A stretch of DNA of 64,000 nt from Azospirillum formosense (GTDB lineage Bacteria; Pseudomonadota; Alphaproteobacteria; Azospirillales; Azospirillaceae): the NCBI RefSeq assembly GCF_040500525.1, contig NZ_CP159402.1, positions 930,001-994,000 on the forward strand. Direction: 5' to 3'. Positions 1 to 11,120 of this stretch are shown here, in pieces; position 1 is the first letter of the stretch, and every line of letters begins with the position of its first letter. Made by a program: the position numbers and the translations under genes. The notes under the pieces are model-generated. The model was not told where the DNA came from, did no database searches, and saw nothing but the letters and a program-made list of their open reading frames with translations.

Positions 1-63
1 CAGTCCTCCGAACCGGTGGGCGGCCCGACGACTCTGAAGGCCTTCACCACCACGGCCGATTGA
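1..63 (+). CDS. nuoE: NADH-quinone oxidoreductase subunit E, C-terminal tail (partial)
   Basis: The window opens inside a frame that reads to TGA at 61-63 and gives a 20-residue tail ending FTTTAD. It lies 10 bp upstream of nuoF in an intact nuo operon, where NuoE (the 24-kDa subunit carrying the 2Fe-2S cluster N1a, partner of NuoF in the NADH-oxidising module) is expected. The visible tail contains no cluster ligand, so the identity rests on gene order alone. Confidence 0.75.
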   Translation, partial: QSSEPVGGPTTLKAFTTTAD

Positions 64-73
64 GGGGGATGCG

Positions 74-1366
74 ATGCTTCGCGACGAGGACCGCATTTTC
101 ACCAACCTGTACGGCTACCAGAGCTTCGGCCTGGACGCCGCCCGGAAGCGTGGTGACTGGGACAACACCAAGGCCCTGATCGCCCAGGGCAAGGAATGGA
201 TCATCGAGCAGGTCAAGGAATCCGGCCTGCGCGGGCGCGGCGGCGCCGGCTTCTCGACGGGCATGAAGTGGTCCTTCATGCCGAAGAACGTCACGGACAA
301 GCCGGTCTACCTCGTCATCAACGCCGACGAGGGCGAGCCGGGCACCTGCAAGGACCGCGACATCCTGCGCCACGATCCGCACAAGCTGATCGAGGGCTGC
401 CTGCTCGCCGGTTTCGCCATCGGCGCCTCGGCCTGCTACATCTACATCCGCGGCGAGTTCTACAACGAGGGCTCCAACGTCCAGCGCGCCATCGACGAGG
501 CGTACGAGGCGGGGCTGATCGGCAAGAACGCCTGCGGCACCGGCTACGATTACGACATCTACATCCACCGCGGCGCGGGTGCGTATATCTGCGGCGAGGA
601 GACGGCGCTCATCGAGTCCATCGAGGGCAAGAAGGGCCAGCCGCGCAACAAGCCGCCGTTCCCCGCCCAGGCCGGTCTCTATTCCTGCCCGACCACGGTG
701 AACAACGTCGAATCCATCGCGGTGGTTCCGACCATCCTGCGCCGTGGCGCCGCGTGGTTCGCCGGCCTCGGCCGGCCGAAGAACACCGGCACCAAGCTCT
801 TCTGCATCTCCGGGCACGTCAACAAGCCGTGCAACGTGGAAGAGGAGATGGGCATCCCGCTGAAGGAGCTGATCGAGAAGCACGCCGGCGGCGTGCGCGG
901 CGGGTGGGACAACCTGCTGGCGATCATCCCCGGCGGCTCGTCGGTGCCGCTGCTGCCGAAGTCGATCTGCGACACGGTCCTGATGGACTTCGACAGCCTG
1001 CGCGACGTGCGCTCGGGCCTGGGCACCGCGGCGGTGATCGTGATGGACAAGTCCACCGACGTGGTGAAGGCCATCGCCCGCCTGTCCCAGTTCTACGCCC
1101 ATGAGAGCTGCGGCCAGTGCACGCCGTGCCGCGAAGGCACCGGCTGGATGAACCGCATCATGCAGCGCATGGTGACCGGCAACGCGCGCGTCGAGGAAAT
1201 CGACATGCTGCTGGAGGTCACCAAGCAGATCGAGGGGCACACCATCTGCGCGCTCGGCGATGCCGCGGCCTGGCCGATCCAGGGCCTGTTCCGGCATTTC
1301 CGGCCGGAGGTCGAGCGCCGCATCCTCGACTACCGCAACGCCGCCAAGTCCTTGGCGGCCGAGTAA
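74..1366 (+). CDS. nuoF: NADH-quinone oxidoreductase subunit F (NADH/FMN-binding)
   Basis: NuoF (430 aa) is the NADH-binding flavoprotein of complex I: it oxidises NADH, holds FMN and passes electrons to 4Fe-4S cluster N3. The glycine-rich nucleotide loop [13 protein letters not shown] is at residues 54-66, and a second glycine-rich stretch, [10 protein letters not shown], lies in the middle of the protein. The N3 ligands are in ESCGQCTPC, Cys346, Cys349 and Cys352, with Cys392 as the fourth. The ATG at 74 follows a strong AGGGGGAT ribosome-binding site. Length is normal. It sits 10 bp after nuoE and 15 bp before nuoG, consistent with one polycistronic mRNA. Confidence 0.97.
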   Translation: MLRDEDRIFTNLYGYQSFGLDAARKRGDWDNTKALIAQGKEWIIEQVKESGLRGRGGAGFSTGMKWSFMPKNVTDKPVYLVINADEGEPGTCKDRDILRHDPHKLIEGCLLAGFAIGASACYIYIRGEFYNEGSNVQRAIDEAYEAGLIGKNACGTGYDYDIYIHRGAGAYICGEETALIESIEGKKGQPRNKPPFPAQAGLYSCPTTVNNVESIAVVPTILRRGAAWFAGLGRPKNTGTKLFCISGHVNKPCNVEEEMGIPLKELIEKHAGGVRGGWDNLLAIIPGGSSVPLLPKSICDTVLMDFDSLRDVRSGLGTAAVIVMDKSTDVVKAIARLSQFYAHESCGQCTPCREGTGWMNRIMQRMVTGNARVEEIDMLLEVTKQIEGHTICALGDAAAWPIQGLFRHFRPEVERRILDYRNAAKSLAAE

Positions 1367-1381
1367 GGAGCCCGGTTTCCA

Positions 1382-3466
1382 ATGCCGAAACTCACCATCG
1401 ACGGGATCGAGATCGAAGTCGAGCCGGGCACCTCGATCCTGCAGGCCTGCGAACAGCTGGGCATCGAGATCCCGCGCTTCTGCTACCATGAACGGCTGAG
1501 CGTGCCGGCGAACTGCCGCATGTGCCTCGTGGAGATGGAACGCGCGCCGAAGCCGGTGGCGGCCTGCGCCATGCCCTGCGGCGACGGGATGGTCGTCAAG
1601 ACCAACACCGACCTCGTGCACAAGGCCCGCAAGGGCGTCATGGAATTCCTGCTGATCAACCACCCGCTGGACTGTCCGATCTGCGACCAGGGCGGCGAGT
1701 GCGATCTCCAGGACCAGGCGATGGCCTACGGCTTCGACCGTGGCCGCTACGGCGAGAACAAGCGCGCCGTCCAGGACAAGTACATGGGGCCGCTGATCCG
1801 GACCGAGATGACGCGCTGCATCCACTGCACGCGCTGCATCCGCTTCGTGAACGAGATCGCCGGCGTTCCCGATCTCGGCGCGGTCAACCGCGGCGAGCAC
1901 ATGGAGATCACCACCTTCGTCGAGAAGGCCATCGGGTCGGAGCTGTCGGGCAACCTCGCCGACGTCTGTCCGGTGGGCGCTCTGCTGTCCAAGCCCTACG
2001 CCTTCACGGCCCGTCCGTGGGAGCTGCGCAAGACCGAGACGGTCGACGTGCTGGACGCGGTCGGCTCGAACATCCGCGTCGACACCCGCGGCCCCGAGGT
2101 GATGCGCGTCCTGCCGCGCGTCAACGAGGACGTGAACGAGGAGTGGATCGCCGACAAGACGCGCTTCGCCTATGACGGGCTGAAGCGCCAGCGTCTCGAC
2201 CGTCCCTACGTCCGCAAGGACGGCAAGCTTCAGCCGGCGACCTGGGCCGAGGCCTTCCAGGCCGTCGCCGCCAAGGTCAAGGGCGTCCCGGGCAACCGCA
2301 TCGCGGCCATCGCCGGCGATCTGGCCGACACCGAGTCCATGCTGGCGCTCAAGGAGCTGATGGCCGGCCTCGGCTCGACCAACATCGACTGCCGCCAGGA
2401 CGGCGCCCTGTTCGACACGTCGGCCCGCGCCGGCTATCTGTTCAACAGCGGCATCGCCGGGATCGAGCGGGCGGACGTCATCCTGCTCGTCGGCACCAAC
2501 CCGCGTTGGGAAGCCACCATCGTCAACGCCCGCATCCGCAAGCGCTACCTGATGGGTGGGCTGAAGGTCGCGGTGATCGGCGAGGCGCGCGAGCTGACCT
2601 ACCCGTACAGCCACCTCGGCACCGGGACCGACGCCCTGCAGCAGCTCGTCGACGGCACGCACGCCTTCGCCGATGCGCTGCGCGGCGCCAAGAACCCGAT
2701 GGTCATCCTCGGCGCCGGCGCCTTCCGCCGCAAGGACGGCGCTGCCGTCCAGGCCGCGGTGCGCAAGCTGGCCGAGACCTTCAACGTGGTTCAGGACGGC
2801 TGGAACGGCTTCAACGTGCTGCACACGGCGGCGTCCCGCGTCGGCGGCCTCGACATCGGCTTCCTGCCGGGCGAGGGCGGTCGCGGCACCGCCGGCATCG
2901 TCGAGGGGGCAGGGAAGGGCGAGATCGACGTGGTGTACCTGCTGGGCGCCGACGAGATCGACACCGCCGCCCTCGGCAACGCCTTCGTGGTCTACCAGGG
3001 CCATCACGGGGACAAGGGCGCCCATCGCGCCGACGTCATCCTGCCGGGCGCCGCCTACACCGAGAAGAACGCCCTCTACGTCAACACCGAGGGCCGTCCG
3101 CAGCAGGCGCGTCTCGCCACCTTCCCGCCCGGCGAGGCGCGGGAGGACTGGAAGATCCTGCGCGCCCTGTCGGAACAGCTCGGTCACAAGCTGCCCTACG
3201 ACAGCCTGACGCAGATCCGTCGCCGTCTGGCCGAGGTCAACCCGGTCTTCGCGGCGGTCGGTACGGTCACGCCGGCCCCCTGGGCGCCGTTCGGCGCGGA
3301 GGGCGCGCTCGACGCGGCCCCGTTCCAGTCGCCGGTCGCGAACTACTACATGACCGACCCGATCAGCCGCGCCTCGGTGACCATGGCTCGTTGCGCCGAG
3401 ACGTTCGTGAAGCCCGCCGTGAAGCCCGCCGAGAGCGCTCAGGAGAGGACCGGTACCCATGGCTGA
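1382..3466 (+). CDS. nuoG: NADH-quinone oxidoreductase subunit G
   Basis: NuoG (694 aa) is the large iron-sulfur subunit of the peripheral arm, carrying electrons from NuoF toward NuoI. The N-terminal ferredoxin domain has 2Fe-2S (N1b) ligands Cys34, Cys45, Cys48 and Cys62. The His-ligated N5 motif is His94, Cys98, Cys101, Cys107. The N4 motif CIHCTRC begins at Cys146 and its distal Cys lies in DVCPVGAL. The rest is a molybdopterin-oxidoreductase-like domain that has lost its cofactor in this family. The length is the short form usual in alphaproteobacteria. The 3' end overlaps nuoH by 8 bp, suggesting translational coupling. Confidence 0.97.
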   Translation: MPKLTIDGIEIEVEPGTSILQACEQLGIEIPRFCYHERLSVPANCRMCLVEMERAPKPVAACAMPCGDGMVVKTNTDLVHKARKGVMEFLLINHPLDCPICDQGGECDLQDQAMAYGFDRGRYGENKRAVQDKYMGPLIRTEMTRCIHCTRCIRFVNEIAGVPDLGAVNRGEHMEITTFVEKAIGSELSGNLADVCPVGALLSKPYAFTARPWELRKTETVDVLDAVGSNIRVDTRGPEVMRVLPRVNEDVNEEWIADKTRFAYDGLKRQRLDRPYVRKDGKLQPATWAEAFQAVAAKVKGVPGNRIAAIAGDLADTESMLALKELMAGLGSTNIDCRQDGALFDTSARAGYLFNSGIAGIERADVILLVGTNPRWEATIVNARIRKRYLMGGLKVAVIGEARELTYPYSHLGTGTDALQQLVDGTHAFADALRGAKNPMVILGAGAFRRKDGAAVQAAVRKLAETFNVVQDGWNGFNVLHTAASRVGGLDIGFLPGEGGRGTAGIVEGAGKGEIDVVYLLGADEIDTAALGNAFVVYQGHHGDKGAHRADVILPGAAYTEKNALYVNTEGRPQQARLATFPPGEAREDWKILRALSEQLGHKLPYDSLTQIRRRLAEVNPVFAAVGTVTPAPWAPFGAEGALDAAPFQSPVANYYMTDPISRASVTMARCAETFVKPAVKPAESAQERTGTHG

Positions 3467-4469
3467 GTTCTGGAGCGGCTTCCTGCTGCCGCTGATCATC
3501 ATCGTCCTCAAGATCCTGGCGATCGTCGTGCCGCTCCTGGTGGCCGTGGCCTTCATGACCTACGCCGAGCGTAAGATCATGGGCGCCATGCAGCTCCGCC
3601 AGGGCCCGAACATCGTCGGCCCGTTCGGGCTTCTGCAGCCTTTCGCGGACGGCCTGAAGCTGTTCGCGAAGGAGCAGATCCTGCCGGTCGGCGCGAACCG
3701 CTTCGTGTTCTATCTGGCGCCGATGCTGACCTTCTTCCTGGCGCTGGTCGCCTGGGCGGTCATTCCCTTCGACTACGGCATGGTGCTGGCCGACATCAAC
3801 GTCGGCATCCTGTACCTGTTCGCAATCTCGTCGCTGGGCGTGTACGGCATCGTGATGGCCGGCTGGGCGTCGAACTCGCGCTACGCTTTCCTCGGCGCGC
3901 TGCGTTCGGCGGCGCAGATGGTGTCCTACGAGGTCTCGATGGGCCTCGTCATCATCTCGGTGCTGCTCTGCGTCGGTTCGCTGAACCTGACGAAGATCGT
4001 CGAGGCGCAGGAGACGATCTGGTTCGCCATCCCGCTGCTGCCGATGTTCGTCATCTTCTTCATCTCGGCGCTTGCGGAAACCAACCGGTCTCCCTTCGAC
4101 CTGCCGGAAGGCGAGTCGGAGCTGGTGGCCGGCTTCATGGTGGAATACAGCTCGGCCCCCTTCGCGCTCTTCTTCCTTGGCGAATACGCCAACATGATCC
4201 TGATGAGCGCGATGACCAGCATCCTGTTCCTGGGAGGCTGGCTGCCGCCGCTGCCGTTCGCGCCCTTCACCTGGATCCCCGGCCCGATCTGGTTCGCCCT
4301 GAAGATCGCCTTCTGCTTGTTCGTCTATGTGTGGGTCCGCGCGACCATGCCGCGCTACCGCTACGACCAGCTGATGCGTCTGGGCTGGAAGGTGTTCCTG
4401 CCGTTCTCGCTGCTGTGGGTCGTGCTGACGGCCGGCGTGCTGGTGACGTTCGGCTGGCTGCCGAAGTGA
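3459..4469 (+). CDS. nuoH: NADH-quinone oxidoreductase subunit H
   Basis: NuoH (336 aa, ND1 family) is the membrane subunit at the junction of the two arms; it helps form the quinone chamber and couple redox chemistry to proton movement. It is strongly hydrophobic with about eight membrane spans. Family signatures include [17 protein letters not shown] near the N-terminus and the acidic loop [19 protein letters not shown] around residues 205-225. The ATG at 3459 lies inside the end of nuoG. A 93-bp gap before nuoI contains a hairpin (4514-4541). Confidence 0.97.
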   Translation: MAEFWSGFLLPLIIIVLKILAIVVPLLVAVAFMTYAERKIMGAMQLRQGPNIVGPFGLLQPFADGLKLFAKEQILPVGANRFVFYLAPMLTFFLALVAWAVIPFDYGMVLADINVGILYLFAISSLGVYGIVMAGWASNSRYAFLGALRSAAQMVSYEVSMGLVIISVLLCVGSLNLTKIVEAQETIWFAIPLLPMFVIFFISALAETNRSPFDLPEGESELVAGFMVEYSSAPFALFFLGEYANMILMSAMTSILFLGGWLPPLPFAPFTWIPGPIWFALKIAFCLFVYVWVRATMPRYRYDQLMRLGWKVFLPFSLLWVVLTAGVLVTFGWLPK

Positions 4470-4513
4470 CCGGCGCCTGAACGGACCACCGGATCGAGTT
4501 TCAAAGAGAAAGC

Positions 4514-4541
4514 GCGGGCGTCACCCGGAAGGGGCGCCCGC
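4514..4541 (+). promoter_or_regulatory. Intercistronic hairpin in front of nuoI
   Basis: Arms GCGGGCG (4514-4520) and CGCCCGC (4535-4541) are perfectly complementary, and inside them CCC/GGG closes a GGAA loop of the stable GNRA class. No T-run follows, so it is not a standard terminator. It ends just upstream of the GGAAGGAG ribosome-binding site of nuoI. An mRNA-stability or translation-tuning element is the likely role; this is inference from sequence only. Confidence 0.5.
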
Positions 4542-4562
4542 TAGGAAGGAGACGAAGAGGCC

Positions 4563-5051
4563 ATGGCGTTCCTCGATCGTGCGGCGCGCAGCCTGTTCCT
4601 GACCGAACTGTTGGGCGGCCTCGGGCTCACCCTGCGCTACATGTTCAAGCCCAAGGTGACCCTGAACTACCCGTTCGAAAAGGGCCCCATCAGCCCCCGC
4701 TTCCGCGGCGAGCACGTCCTGCGCCGGTATCCCGGCGGCGAGGAACGCTGCATCGCCTGCAAGCTGTGCGAGGCGGTGTGTCCGGCCCTGGCCATCACCA
4801 TCGAGGCCGAACCGCGTGAGGACGGCAGCCGCCGCACCACGCGCTACGACATCGACATGACGAAGTGTATCTACTGCGGCTATTGCCAGGAGGCTTGCCC
4901 GGTGGACGCCATCGTGATGGGTCCGAACTTCGAGTTCTCCACCGAGAACCGTGAAGAGCTTTTCTACAACAAGCAGAAGCTGCTGGCGAACGGCGACCGC
5001 TGGGAAGCGGAAATCGCCCAGAACCTCGCGGCCGAGGCGCCGTACCGGTAA
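4563..5051 (+). CDS. nuoI: NADH-quinone oxidoreductase subunit I
   Basis: NuoI (162 aa, TYKY-type) holds the two 4Fe-4S clusters N6a and N6b that hand electrons to N2 in NuoB. Two ferredoxin motifs are intact: Cys63, Cys66, Cys69, Cys73 and Cys102, Cys105, Cys108, Cys112. Each motif's last Cys ligates the other cluster, as usual for 2[4Fe-4S] ferredoxin folds. The N-terminal 40 residues form the amphipathic membrane-associated segment. The start ATG follows GGAAGGAG at 4544-4551. Length is standard for alphaproteobacteria. Confidence 0.97.
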   Translation: MAFLDRAARSLFLTELLGGLGLTLRYMFKPKVTLNYPFEKGPISPRFRGEHVLRRYPGGEERCIACKLCEAVCPALAITIEAEPREDGSRRTTRYDIDMTKCIYCGYCQEACPVDAIVMGPNFEFSTENREELFYNKQKLLANGDRWEAEIAQNLAAEAPYR

Positions 5052-5087
5052 GTCTTTGCAGTGCGGTAAGCGGAAACGGGGATAACG

Positions 5088-5702
5088 ATGATTGTTCAAG
5101 GCATCGCCTTCTACGTCTTTGCTGCGCTGCTGGTGGCCTCCGGTGTGATGGTCATCTCGGCGCGGAATCCGGTTCATTCGGTCCTTTATCTGGTCCTGGC
5201 CTTTTTCCAGGCCGCCGGCCTGTGCGTGCTGCTCGGGGCCGAGTTCATCGCGATGATCCTGGTGATCGTCTATGTGGGCGCGGTCGCGGTGCTGTTCCTG
5301 TTCGTGGTGATGATGCTCGACATCAACTTCCGCGAGCTGCGGGCGGGCGCGCTTCAGTACCTGCCGATCGGCGGGCTGATCGGCCTGATCCTGCTGGCCG
5401 AACTGGCTGCCGTGCTCGGCGGCTGGATCATCGCGCCGGCGGCGGAGAAGGCCGCCTCGGCGCCGGTCTCGGCGCTGGGCGATGCGACCAACACCGAGCA
5501 GCTCGGCCAGCTGATCTACACCCACTACGTCTATCTGTTCCAGGCGTCGGGCATCGTGCTGCTGATCGCCATGATCGGCGCCATCGTCCTGACCCTGCGT
5601 CAGCGCGAGGGTGTCCGGAAGCAGAACATCGGCTCCCAGCTCGCCCGTCGGCGCGAGGACGTGGTCGCCATCCGCAAGGTGCCGACCGGGGAGGGCGTGT
5701 GA
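5088..5702 (+). CDS. nuoJ: NADH-quinone oxidoreductase subunit J
   Basis: NuoJ (204 aa, ND6 family) is a membrane subunit lying between NuoH and the antiporter-like subunits. Five hydrophobic segments are visible; the third, around residues 55-80, contains the conserved glycine/tyrosine-rich [17 protein letters not shown] stretch typical of ND6. The C-terminal 30 residues are basic and probably cytoplasmic. It is 36 bp downstream of nuoI, and its TGA is separated from the nuoK ATG by only two bases. Confidence 0.95.
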   Translation: MIVQGIAFYVFAALLVASGVMVISARNPVHSVLYLVLAFFQAAGLCVLLGAEFIAMILVIVYVGAVAVLFLFVVMMLDINFRELRAGALQYLPIGGLIGLILLAELAAVLGGWIIAPAAEKAASAPVSALGDATNTEQLGQLIYTHYVYLFQASGIVLLIAMIGAIVLTLRQREGVRKQNIGSQLARRREDVVAIRKVPTGEGV

Positions 5703-5704
5703 TC

Positions 5705-6013
5705 ATGGAAATCGGTCTCGGGCATTATCTGACGGTCTCGGCCATCATCTTCACGCTCGGCGTCCTCGGCATCTTCCTCAACCGGAAGAACGTCATCATC
5801 ATCCTGATGTCGATCGAGATGATGCTGCTCGCCGTGAACCTGAATCTGGTGTCGTTCTCGGTCTTCCTGAACGATCTGGTCGGGCAGGTCTTCTCCATGA
5901 TCATCCTGACCGTCGCCGCCGCCGAGGCGGCCATCGGTCTCGCCATCCTGGTGGTGTACTTCCGCAACCGCGGCTCCATCCGGGTCGAAGACATCAATCT
6001 GATGAGGGGCTAA
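5705..6013 (+). CDS. nuoK: NADH-quinone oxidoreductase subunit K
   Basis: NuoK (102 aa, ND4L family) is the smallest antiporter-like subunit of complex I, with three membrane helices. The conserved membrane glutamates are visible: one in the second helix ([11 protein letters not shown]) and one in the third ([11 protein letters not shown]). The ATG at 5705, giving [10 protein letters not shown], is the family's normal start; a longer frame upstream runs through nuoJ in another frame and is not used. Length matches homologues. Confidence 0.96.
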   Translation: MEIGLGHYLTVSAIIFTLGVLGIFLNRKNVIIILMSIEMMLLAVNLNLVSFSVFLNDLVGQVFSMIILTVAAAEAAIGLAILVVYFRNRGSIRVEDINLMRG

Positions 6014-6022
6014 GGCAGCGCC

Positions 6023-8110
6023 ATGGAAGTCCTTGTCGTATTCCTCCCGCTCCTGGCGTTCCTCGTCGCGGGTTCCATCGCCCTGTTCGGCGGTCCGAAG
6101 GCGGAGCCGGCGCACGCCGGCGGCCACGATCACCATGGGCATGACCACGGTCACGGCCACGATGCCCATGCGCATGATGCGCACGCTCACGACGAGCATC
6201 ATGACGACGGGCACGACGACCACCACGTCGTCGCCGGGCCGCCCACCGTGGGCGACCGCGCCGCGCAGTTCGTCACCACCGGTGCCGTCCTGCTCTCCGC
6301 GATCCTGTCCTGGGTGCTGTTCTTCGACGTCGCCGTCGGCGGCCATCCCCGCACGATCGAGCTGATGAGCTGGATGCGCAGCGGCGGCCTGGACGTGTCC
6401 TGGGCGCTGCGCGTCGACCAGCTGACCGCGGTCATGCTGGTGGTGGTCAACACCGTGTCGTCGATGGTCCACCTCTACTCCATCGGCTACATGGCCGAGG
6501 ACCCGCAGAAGCCGCGCTTCATGGGCTATCTGTCGCTGTTCACCTTCGCCATGCTGATGCTGGTGACGGCCGACAACCTCGTGCAGCTCTTCTTCGGCTG
6601 GGAAGGCGTGGGTCTCGCCTCCTATCTGCTCATCAATTTCTGGTACGAGAAGCCCTCGGCCAACAACGCGGCAATCAAGGCCTTCCTGGTCAACCGCGTC
6701 GGTGACTTCGGCTTCGTGCTCGGCATCTTCGCGATCTTCGTGCTGACGGGCTCCGTCCAGTTCGACGCGATCTTCGCCAAGGCGCCGGAGCTGGCCGGCC
6801 AGACGCTGCATTTCCTCAGCTGGAACTTCGACGCGCTGACCGTCACCTGCCTCCTGCTCTTCATCGGCGCCATGGGCAAGTCGGCGCAGCTCGGCCTGCA
6901 CACCTGGCTGCCGGACGCCATGGAGGGCCCGACCCCGGTGTCGGCGCTCATCCACGCGGCCACCATGGTGACCGCCGGCGTCTTCATGGTCTGCCGCCTG
7001 TCCCCGGTCTTCGAGTACGCCCCGACGGCGCTGGAGATCGTGGCCGTGATCGGCGCCCTGACGGCCTTCGTCGCGGCGACCATCGGGTTCACCCAGTTCG
7101 ACATCAAGCGCGTCATCGCCTATTCGACCATGAGCCAGCTCGGCTACATGTTCTTCGCCGCGGGCGTCTCCGCCTACGGTGCCGCGATGTTCCACCTGTT
7201 CACGCACGCCTTCTTCAAGGCCCTGCTGTTCCTCGGTGCCGGCTCGGTGATCCACGCCCTGCACCACGAGCAGGACATGCGCAAGATGGGCGGCGTCTGG
7301 CGCAAGATCCCCTTCACCTACGCGGTGATGTGGATCGGCAACCTCGCCCTGGCCGGTCTGCCCTTCTTCGCCGGCTACTACTCCAAGGACATGATCCTGG
7401 AGGCGGCCTTCGCCTCGGCCAGCCCGGTCGGCAAGTTCGCCTTCGCGCTCGGCATCGCCGCGGCCCTGCTGACCGCCTTCTACTCCTGGCGTCTGCTGTT
7501 CATGACCTTCCACGGCAAGCCGCGGATGGAGAAGTCGGTCTTCGACCATGCCCATGAATCGCCGATCGTCATGCTGATCCCGCTGGCCGTCCTGGCCGTG
7601 GGCGCCCTGTTCGCCGGCTTCGGCTTCCACGAGCTGTTCATCGGCCACAGCATGGAGCATTTCTGGGGCAAGACCATCCTGGTGCTGGCGGACAACAACA
7701 GCATCGAGGCGGCCCACCACCACACCCCGGGCTGGGTCAAGCTGGCCCCGCTGGTCGTCGGCCTGATCGGCATCGCGCTCGCCTACATCATGTACATGGC
7801 GATCCCGGGCCTGCCGGAGAAGGTCGCCACCACGTTCCGTGGCGTGCACCAGTTCCTGTACAACAAGTGGTACTTCGACGAGCTGTACGACCGTCTGTTC
7901 GTGCGCACGGCCAAGTATCTGGGCTACGGCCTGTGGAAATCCGGCGACGGCGCCGTGATCGACGGTGTCGGTCCGGACGGTATCGCCGCCGCCACCCGCG
8001 ACGTCGCGGCGCGCGCCAGCCGCCTCCAGTCGGGCTACGTCTATCACTACGCCTTCGCGATGGTGATCGGCGTGGTGCTGCTGGTCGCCTGGCTCTCGGT
8101 GTTCGGTTGA
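6023..8110 (+). CDS. nuoL: NADH-quinone oxidoreductase subunit L, with a histidine-rich insertion
   Basis: NuoL (695 aa, ND5/Mrp family) is the distal antiporter-like subunit with the long lateral helix that spans the membrane arm. Family motifs are clear, including [20 protein letters not shown] around residues 193-212 and [20 protein letters not shown] around 293-312. It is longer than the roughly 613-residue E. coli protein. Part of the excess is an insertion between membrane segments 1 and 2 in which 17 of 38 residues (31-68) are His, mixed with Asp. The rest of the protein looks intact, so it is a true nuoL with an extra low-complexity, potentially metal-binding loop. Confidence 0.96.
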   Translation: MEVLVVFLPLLAFLVAGSIALFGGPKAEPAHAGGHDHHGHDHGHGHDAHAHDAHAHDEHHDDGHDDHHVVAGPPTVGDRAAQFVTTGAVLLSAILSWVLFFDVAVGGHPRTIELMSWMRSGGLDVSWALRVDQLTAVMLVVVNTVSSMVHLYSIGYMAEDPQKPRFMGYLSLFTFAMLMLVTADNLVQLFFGWEGVGLASYLLINFWYEKPSANNAAIKAFLVNRVGDFGFVLGIFAIFVLTGSVQFDAIFAKAPELAGQTLHFLSWNFDALTVTCLLLFIGAMGKSAQLGLHTWLPDAMEGPTPVSALIHAATMVTAGVFMVCRLSPVFEYAPTALEIVAVIGALTAFVAATIGFTQFDIKRVIAYSTMSQLGYMFFAAGVSAYGAAMFHLFTHAFFKALLFLGAGSVIHALHHEQDMRKMGGVWRKIPFTYAVMWIGNLALAGLPFFAGYYSKDMILEAAFASASPVGKFAFALGIAAALLTAFYSWRLLFMTFHGKPRMEKSVFDHAHESPIVMLIPLAVLAVGALFAGFGFHELFIGHSMEHFWGKTILVLADNNSIEAAHHHTPGWVKLAPLVVGLIGIALAYIMYMAIPGLPEKVATTFRGVHQFLYNKWYFDELYDRLFVRTAKYLGYGLWKSGDGAVIDGVGPDGIAAATRDVAARASRLQSGYVYHYAFAMVIGVVLLVAWLSVFG

Positions 8111-8134
8111 GCGGTTTGAAGGGGAACAAGAACA

Positions 8135-9661
8135 ATGGCTAGCTGGCCGCTCCTGTCGTTCACGACCTTCCTGCCGCTGGCCGGTGTGGCGCTGATCCTG
8201 CTGTTCTGCAGGGGCAACACGCCGGATGTGGTTCGGAACGTCCGTTACGTCGCGCTCTGGACGACGGTCATCACCTTCGTCCTGTCGCTGTTCATCTGGT
8301 TCAACTTCGACCCGCGCAACCCGGGCTACCAGCTCGTGGAGAAGGCGGCGTGGATTCCGGAGTTCGGGATCTCCTACCACATGGGTGTGGACGGCATTTC
8401 GATGCTGTTCGTCATCCTCTCCACCTTCCTGATGCCGCTCTGCATCCTCTCCTCCTGGGAGGCGGTGCAGACCCGGGTGAAGGAGTACATGATCGCCTTC
8501 CTCGTGCTGGAAACCCTCATGGTGGGGATGTTCTGCGCGCTGGATTTCGTCCTCTTCTACATGTTCTTCGAGGGCGTCCTGATCCCGATGTTCCTGATCA
8601 TCGGTGTCTGGGGCGGTGCGCGGCGCGTCTATGCGGCGTTCAAGTTCTTCCTCTACACGCTGCTCGGCTCGGTCCTGATGCTGCTGGCCATCCTGGCCAT
8701 GTACTTCGCGGCCGGCACGACGGACATCCCGACGATCACGGCGACCCACTTCCCGCGCAACATGCAGCTCTGGCTGTGGCTGGCCTTCTTCGCGTCCTTC
8801 GCGGTGAAGGTGCCGATGTGGCCGGTGCACACCTGGCTCCCCGACGCCCACGTCGAGGCGCCGACCGCCGGGTCGGTCATCCTGGCCGGCGTTCTGCTGA
8901 AGATGGGCGGCTACGGCTTCCTGCGCTTCAACATCCCGATGCTGCCGGAGGCGACCGAGTATTTCGCCCCGATGGTCTACGCCCTGTCGATCGTCGCGGT
9001 GATCTACACCTCCCTCGTCGCCCTGGCGCAGGAGGACATGAAGAAGCTGATCGCCTACTCCTCCGTCGCCCACATGGGCTTCGTCACCATCGGCATGTTC
9101 GCGCTGAACCAGCAGGGCATCGAGGGCTCGATCTTCACGATGCTGTCGCACGGCATCGTCTCGGGCGCGCTCTTCCTCTGCGTCGGCGTGGTCTATGACC
9201 GGCTGCACACCCGCGAGATCGCCCGCTACGGCGGTCTGGTGAAGAACATGCCGAAATACGCGGTTGTGTTCCTGTTCATGACCATGGCCTCGGTCGGCCT
9301 GCCCGGCACCTCCGGTTTCGTCGGCGAGTTCCTGGTCCTGCTCGGCGCCTTCCGCGACAACACCTGGGTCGCCTTCCTGGCCGCCACCGGCCTGATCCTG
9401 GGCCCGGCCTACGCGCTGTGGCTGTTCCGCCGCGTCGTGTACGGCAAGCTGGTCAAGGCGGACGTCCGCGCGATGTTCGACCTGAACACCCGCGAGGTTG
9501 CCATCTTCCTGCCGCTGATCGCCGTGGTGCTGTGGATGGGCGTCTACCCGAACAGCTTCCTGAACGTCACCTCGGCGTCGGTCGGGCAGCTGATCCAGAC
9601 CTACCAGACCAAGCTGGCCGCCGCTCAGGGCGGGGCCGACGTCTCCGTCGCCGCGCGCTAG
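8135..9661 (+). CDS. nuoM: NADH-quinone oxidoreductase subunit M
   Basis: NuoM (508 aa, ND4 family) is the middle antiporter-like proton-pumping subunit. About 14 hydrophobic helices are present. The conserved glutamate of helix 5 is in [17 protein letters not shown], and lysine/histidine channel residues lie in [20 protein letters not shown] around residues 227-246. A 24-bp gap separates it from nuoL and 10 bp from nuoN. Length is standard. Confidence 0.97.
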   Translation: MASWPLLSFTTFLPLAGVALILLFCRGNTPDVVRNVRYVALWTTVITFVLSLFIWFNFDPRNPGYQLVEKAAWIPEFGISYHMGVDGISMLFVILSTFLMPLCILSSWEAVQTRVKEYMIAFLVLETLMVGMFCALDFVLFYMFFEGVLIPMFLIIGVWGGARRVYAAFKFFLYTLLGSVLMLLAILAMYFAAGTTDIPTITATHFPRNMQLWLWLAFFASFAVKVPMWPVHTWLPDAHVEAPTAGSVILAGVLLKMGGYGFLRFNIPMLPEATEYFAPMVYALSIVAVIYTSLVALAQEDMKKLIAYSSVAHMGFVTIGMFALNQQGIEGSIFTMLSHGIVSGALFLCVGVVYDRLHTREIARYGGLVKNMPKYAVVFLFMTMASVGLPGTSGFVGEFLVLLGAFRDNTWVAFLAATGLILGPAYALWLFRRVVYGKLVKADVRAMFDLNTREVAIFLPLIAVVLWMGVYPNSFLNVTSASVGQLIQTYQTKLAAAQGGADVSVAAR

Positions 9662-9671
9662 AGGTTCCGAC

Positions 9672-11120
9672 ATGACCGCTGTGTTTCCCGACATCTGGCC
9701 GGCCCTGCCGGAAATCTTCCTCGCCTGCGCCGGCATGGCCCTGCTGCTGATCGGCGTGTTCCGCGGCGACGGCTTCACGCGCCCTATCGGCTACATGACG
9801 ATGGTGGCGCTGCTGCTGGCCGCCATATTGACCATGGGCTACGGCACCGGCCGGGTCGTCACCTTCAACGGCCTGTTCGTCATGGACGCCTTCGGCGTCT
9901 TCATGAAGGTGCTGATCCTCGTCGCCGCCTCGCTGTCGGTCCTCCTCGCGCTCGGCTTCAACGAGCGCGAGAAGATGGCCCGGTTCGAGTTCCCGGTGCT
10001 GATGCTCTTCGCCACGCTCGGCATGCTGATGATGGTGTCGGCCAACGACCTCATCTCGCTCTATGTCGGGTTGGAGACGCAGAGCCTCGCGCTCTACGTC
10101 ATCGCCGCCTTCCGCCGCGACAGCGCCAAGTCGTCGGAAGCGGGCCTGAAGTACTTCGTGCTCGGCTCGCTCTCCTCGGGCATGCTGCTGTACGGCGCGT
10201 CGATGGTCTACGGCTTCGCCGGCACGACCTCCTTCGACAAGATCGCGGCCCTCTTCGCCGGCGGGGCGCATCCGTCGGTGGGCGTCATCATCGGCCTGGT
10301 CTTCGTGGCCGCCGGCCTGGCCTTCAAGATCTCCGCCGTTCCGTTCCACATGTGGACGCCGGACGTCTACGAGGGCGCGCCGACCCCGGTCACGGCCTTC
10401 TTCGCCGCCGCCCCGAAGGTCGCCGCCATCGCGCTGTTCACCCGCCTGCTGATCGAGCCGTTCGGTCATCTGGCCCACCAGTGGCAGCAGATCATCATCG
10501 TCAGCTCGATCCTCTCGATGTCGCTCGGCGCCTTCGCGGCGATCACCCAGAGCAACATCAAGCGGCTGATGGCCTACAGCTCCATCGGCCACGTCGGCTA
10601 TGCCCTGGTCGGCCTCGCCTCCGGCACCCAGGAAGGCGTGCGCGGCGTGCTGATCTACATGGCGGTCTACATCGTCATGAACATCGGCACTTTCGCGGTC
10701 ATCCTGTGCATGAAGCAGCAGGGCCGCATGGTCGAGGAGATCAAGGACCTCGCCGGCCTGTCGCGCACCAACCCGCTGCTGGCGGGCGCGATGGCGGTGT
10801 TCATGTTCTCCATGGCGGGCATCCCGCCGATGGCCGGCTTCTTCAGCAAGCTGTACGTCTTCCTCGCCGCCATCGAGGCGCAGCTCTATACGCTGGCGGT
10901 GATCGGCGTGCTGACCAGCGTCGTGGGCGCCTACTACTACCTGCGCATCATCAAGATCATGTACTTCGATGAGCCGGTGGAGGCGTTCGACAAGATCGGC
11001 GACGACGGCATGACCGGCATCCTGATCGCCACCGGCCTGTTCACGCTGCTGTTCTTCGTGGTTCCGGCCCCGATCCTGAACTACGCGGCGGCGGCGGCGG
11101 CCTCGCTGTTCGCCGGATGA
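9672..11120 (+). CDS. nuoN: NADH-quinone oxidoreductase subunit N
   Basis: NuoN (482 aa, ND2 family) is the proximal antiporter-like subunit and ends the nuo operon. Hydrophobic segments run the whole length; the conserved block [20 protein letters not shown], with its channel Lys and His, is around residues 218-237. The membrane glutamate is in [15 protein letters not shown]. The last codons overlap birA by 4 bp (ATGA), so transcription and translation probably continue into the cofactor genes. Confidence 0.97.
   Translation: MTAVFPDIWPALPEIFLACAGMALLLIGVFRGDGFTRPIGYMTMVALLLAAILTMGYGTGRVVTFNGLFVMDAFGVFMKVLILVAASLSVLLALGFNEREKMARFEFPVLMLFATLGMLMMVSANDLISLYVGLETQSLALYVIAAFRRDSAKSSEAGLKYFVLGSLSSGMLLYGASMVYGFAGTTSFDKIAALFAGGAHPSVGVIIGLVFVAAGLAFKISAVPFHMWTPDVYEGAPTPVTAFFAAAPKVAAIALFTRLLIEPFGHLAHQWQQIIIVSSILSMSLGAFAAITQSNIKRLMAYSSIGHVGYALVGLASGTQEGVRGVLIYMAVYIVMNIGTFAVILCMKQQGRMVEEIKDLAGLSRTNPLLAGAMAVFMFSMAGIPPMAGFFSKLYVFLAAIEAQLYTLAVIGVLTSVVGAYYYLRIIKIMYFDEPVEAFDKIGDDGMTGILIATGLFTLLFFVVPAPILNYAAAAAASLFAG

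Noticed and set aside
44..3556. A 1170-codon open frame on the minus strand over nuoF and nuoG
   Set aside because: It is a shadow of codon bias in high-G+C genes: Arg/Ala/Gly/Val/Asp-rich with no domain, and the plus strand carries complete, unmistakable complex I genes.
6113..6226. A tandem repeat or frameshift creating the His-rich NuoL segment
   Set aside because: The reading frame is intact on both sides and the DNA is not a simple repeat beyond one DAHAH duplication, so a sequencing or assembly slip is unlikely.
5600..9778. A 1392-codon minus-strand frame over nuoJ to nuoM
   Set aside because: Composition is dominated by Gln, His, Asp, Gly and Arg, as expected from the complement of hydrophobic codons; no signature or start signal.
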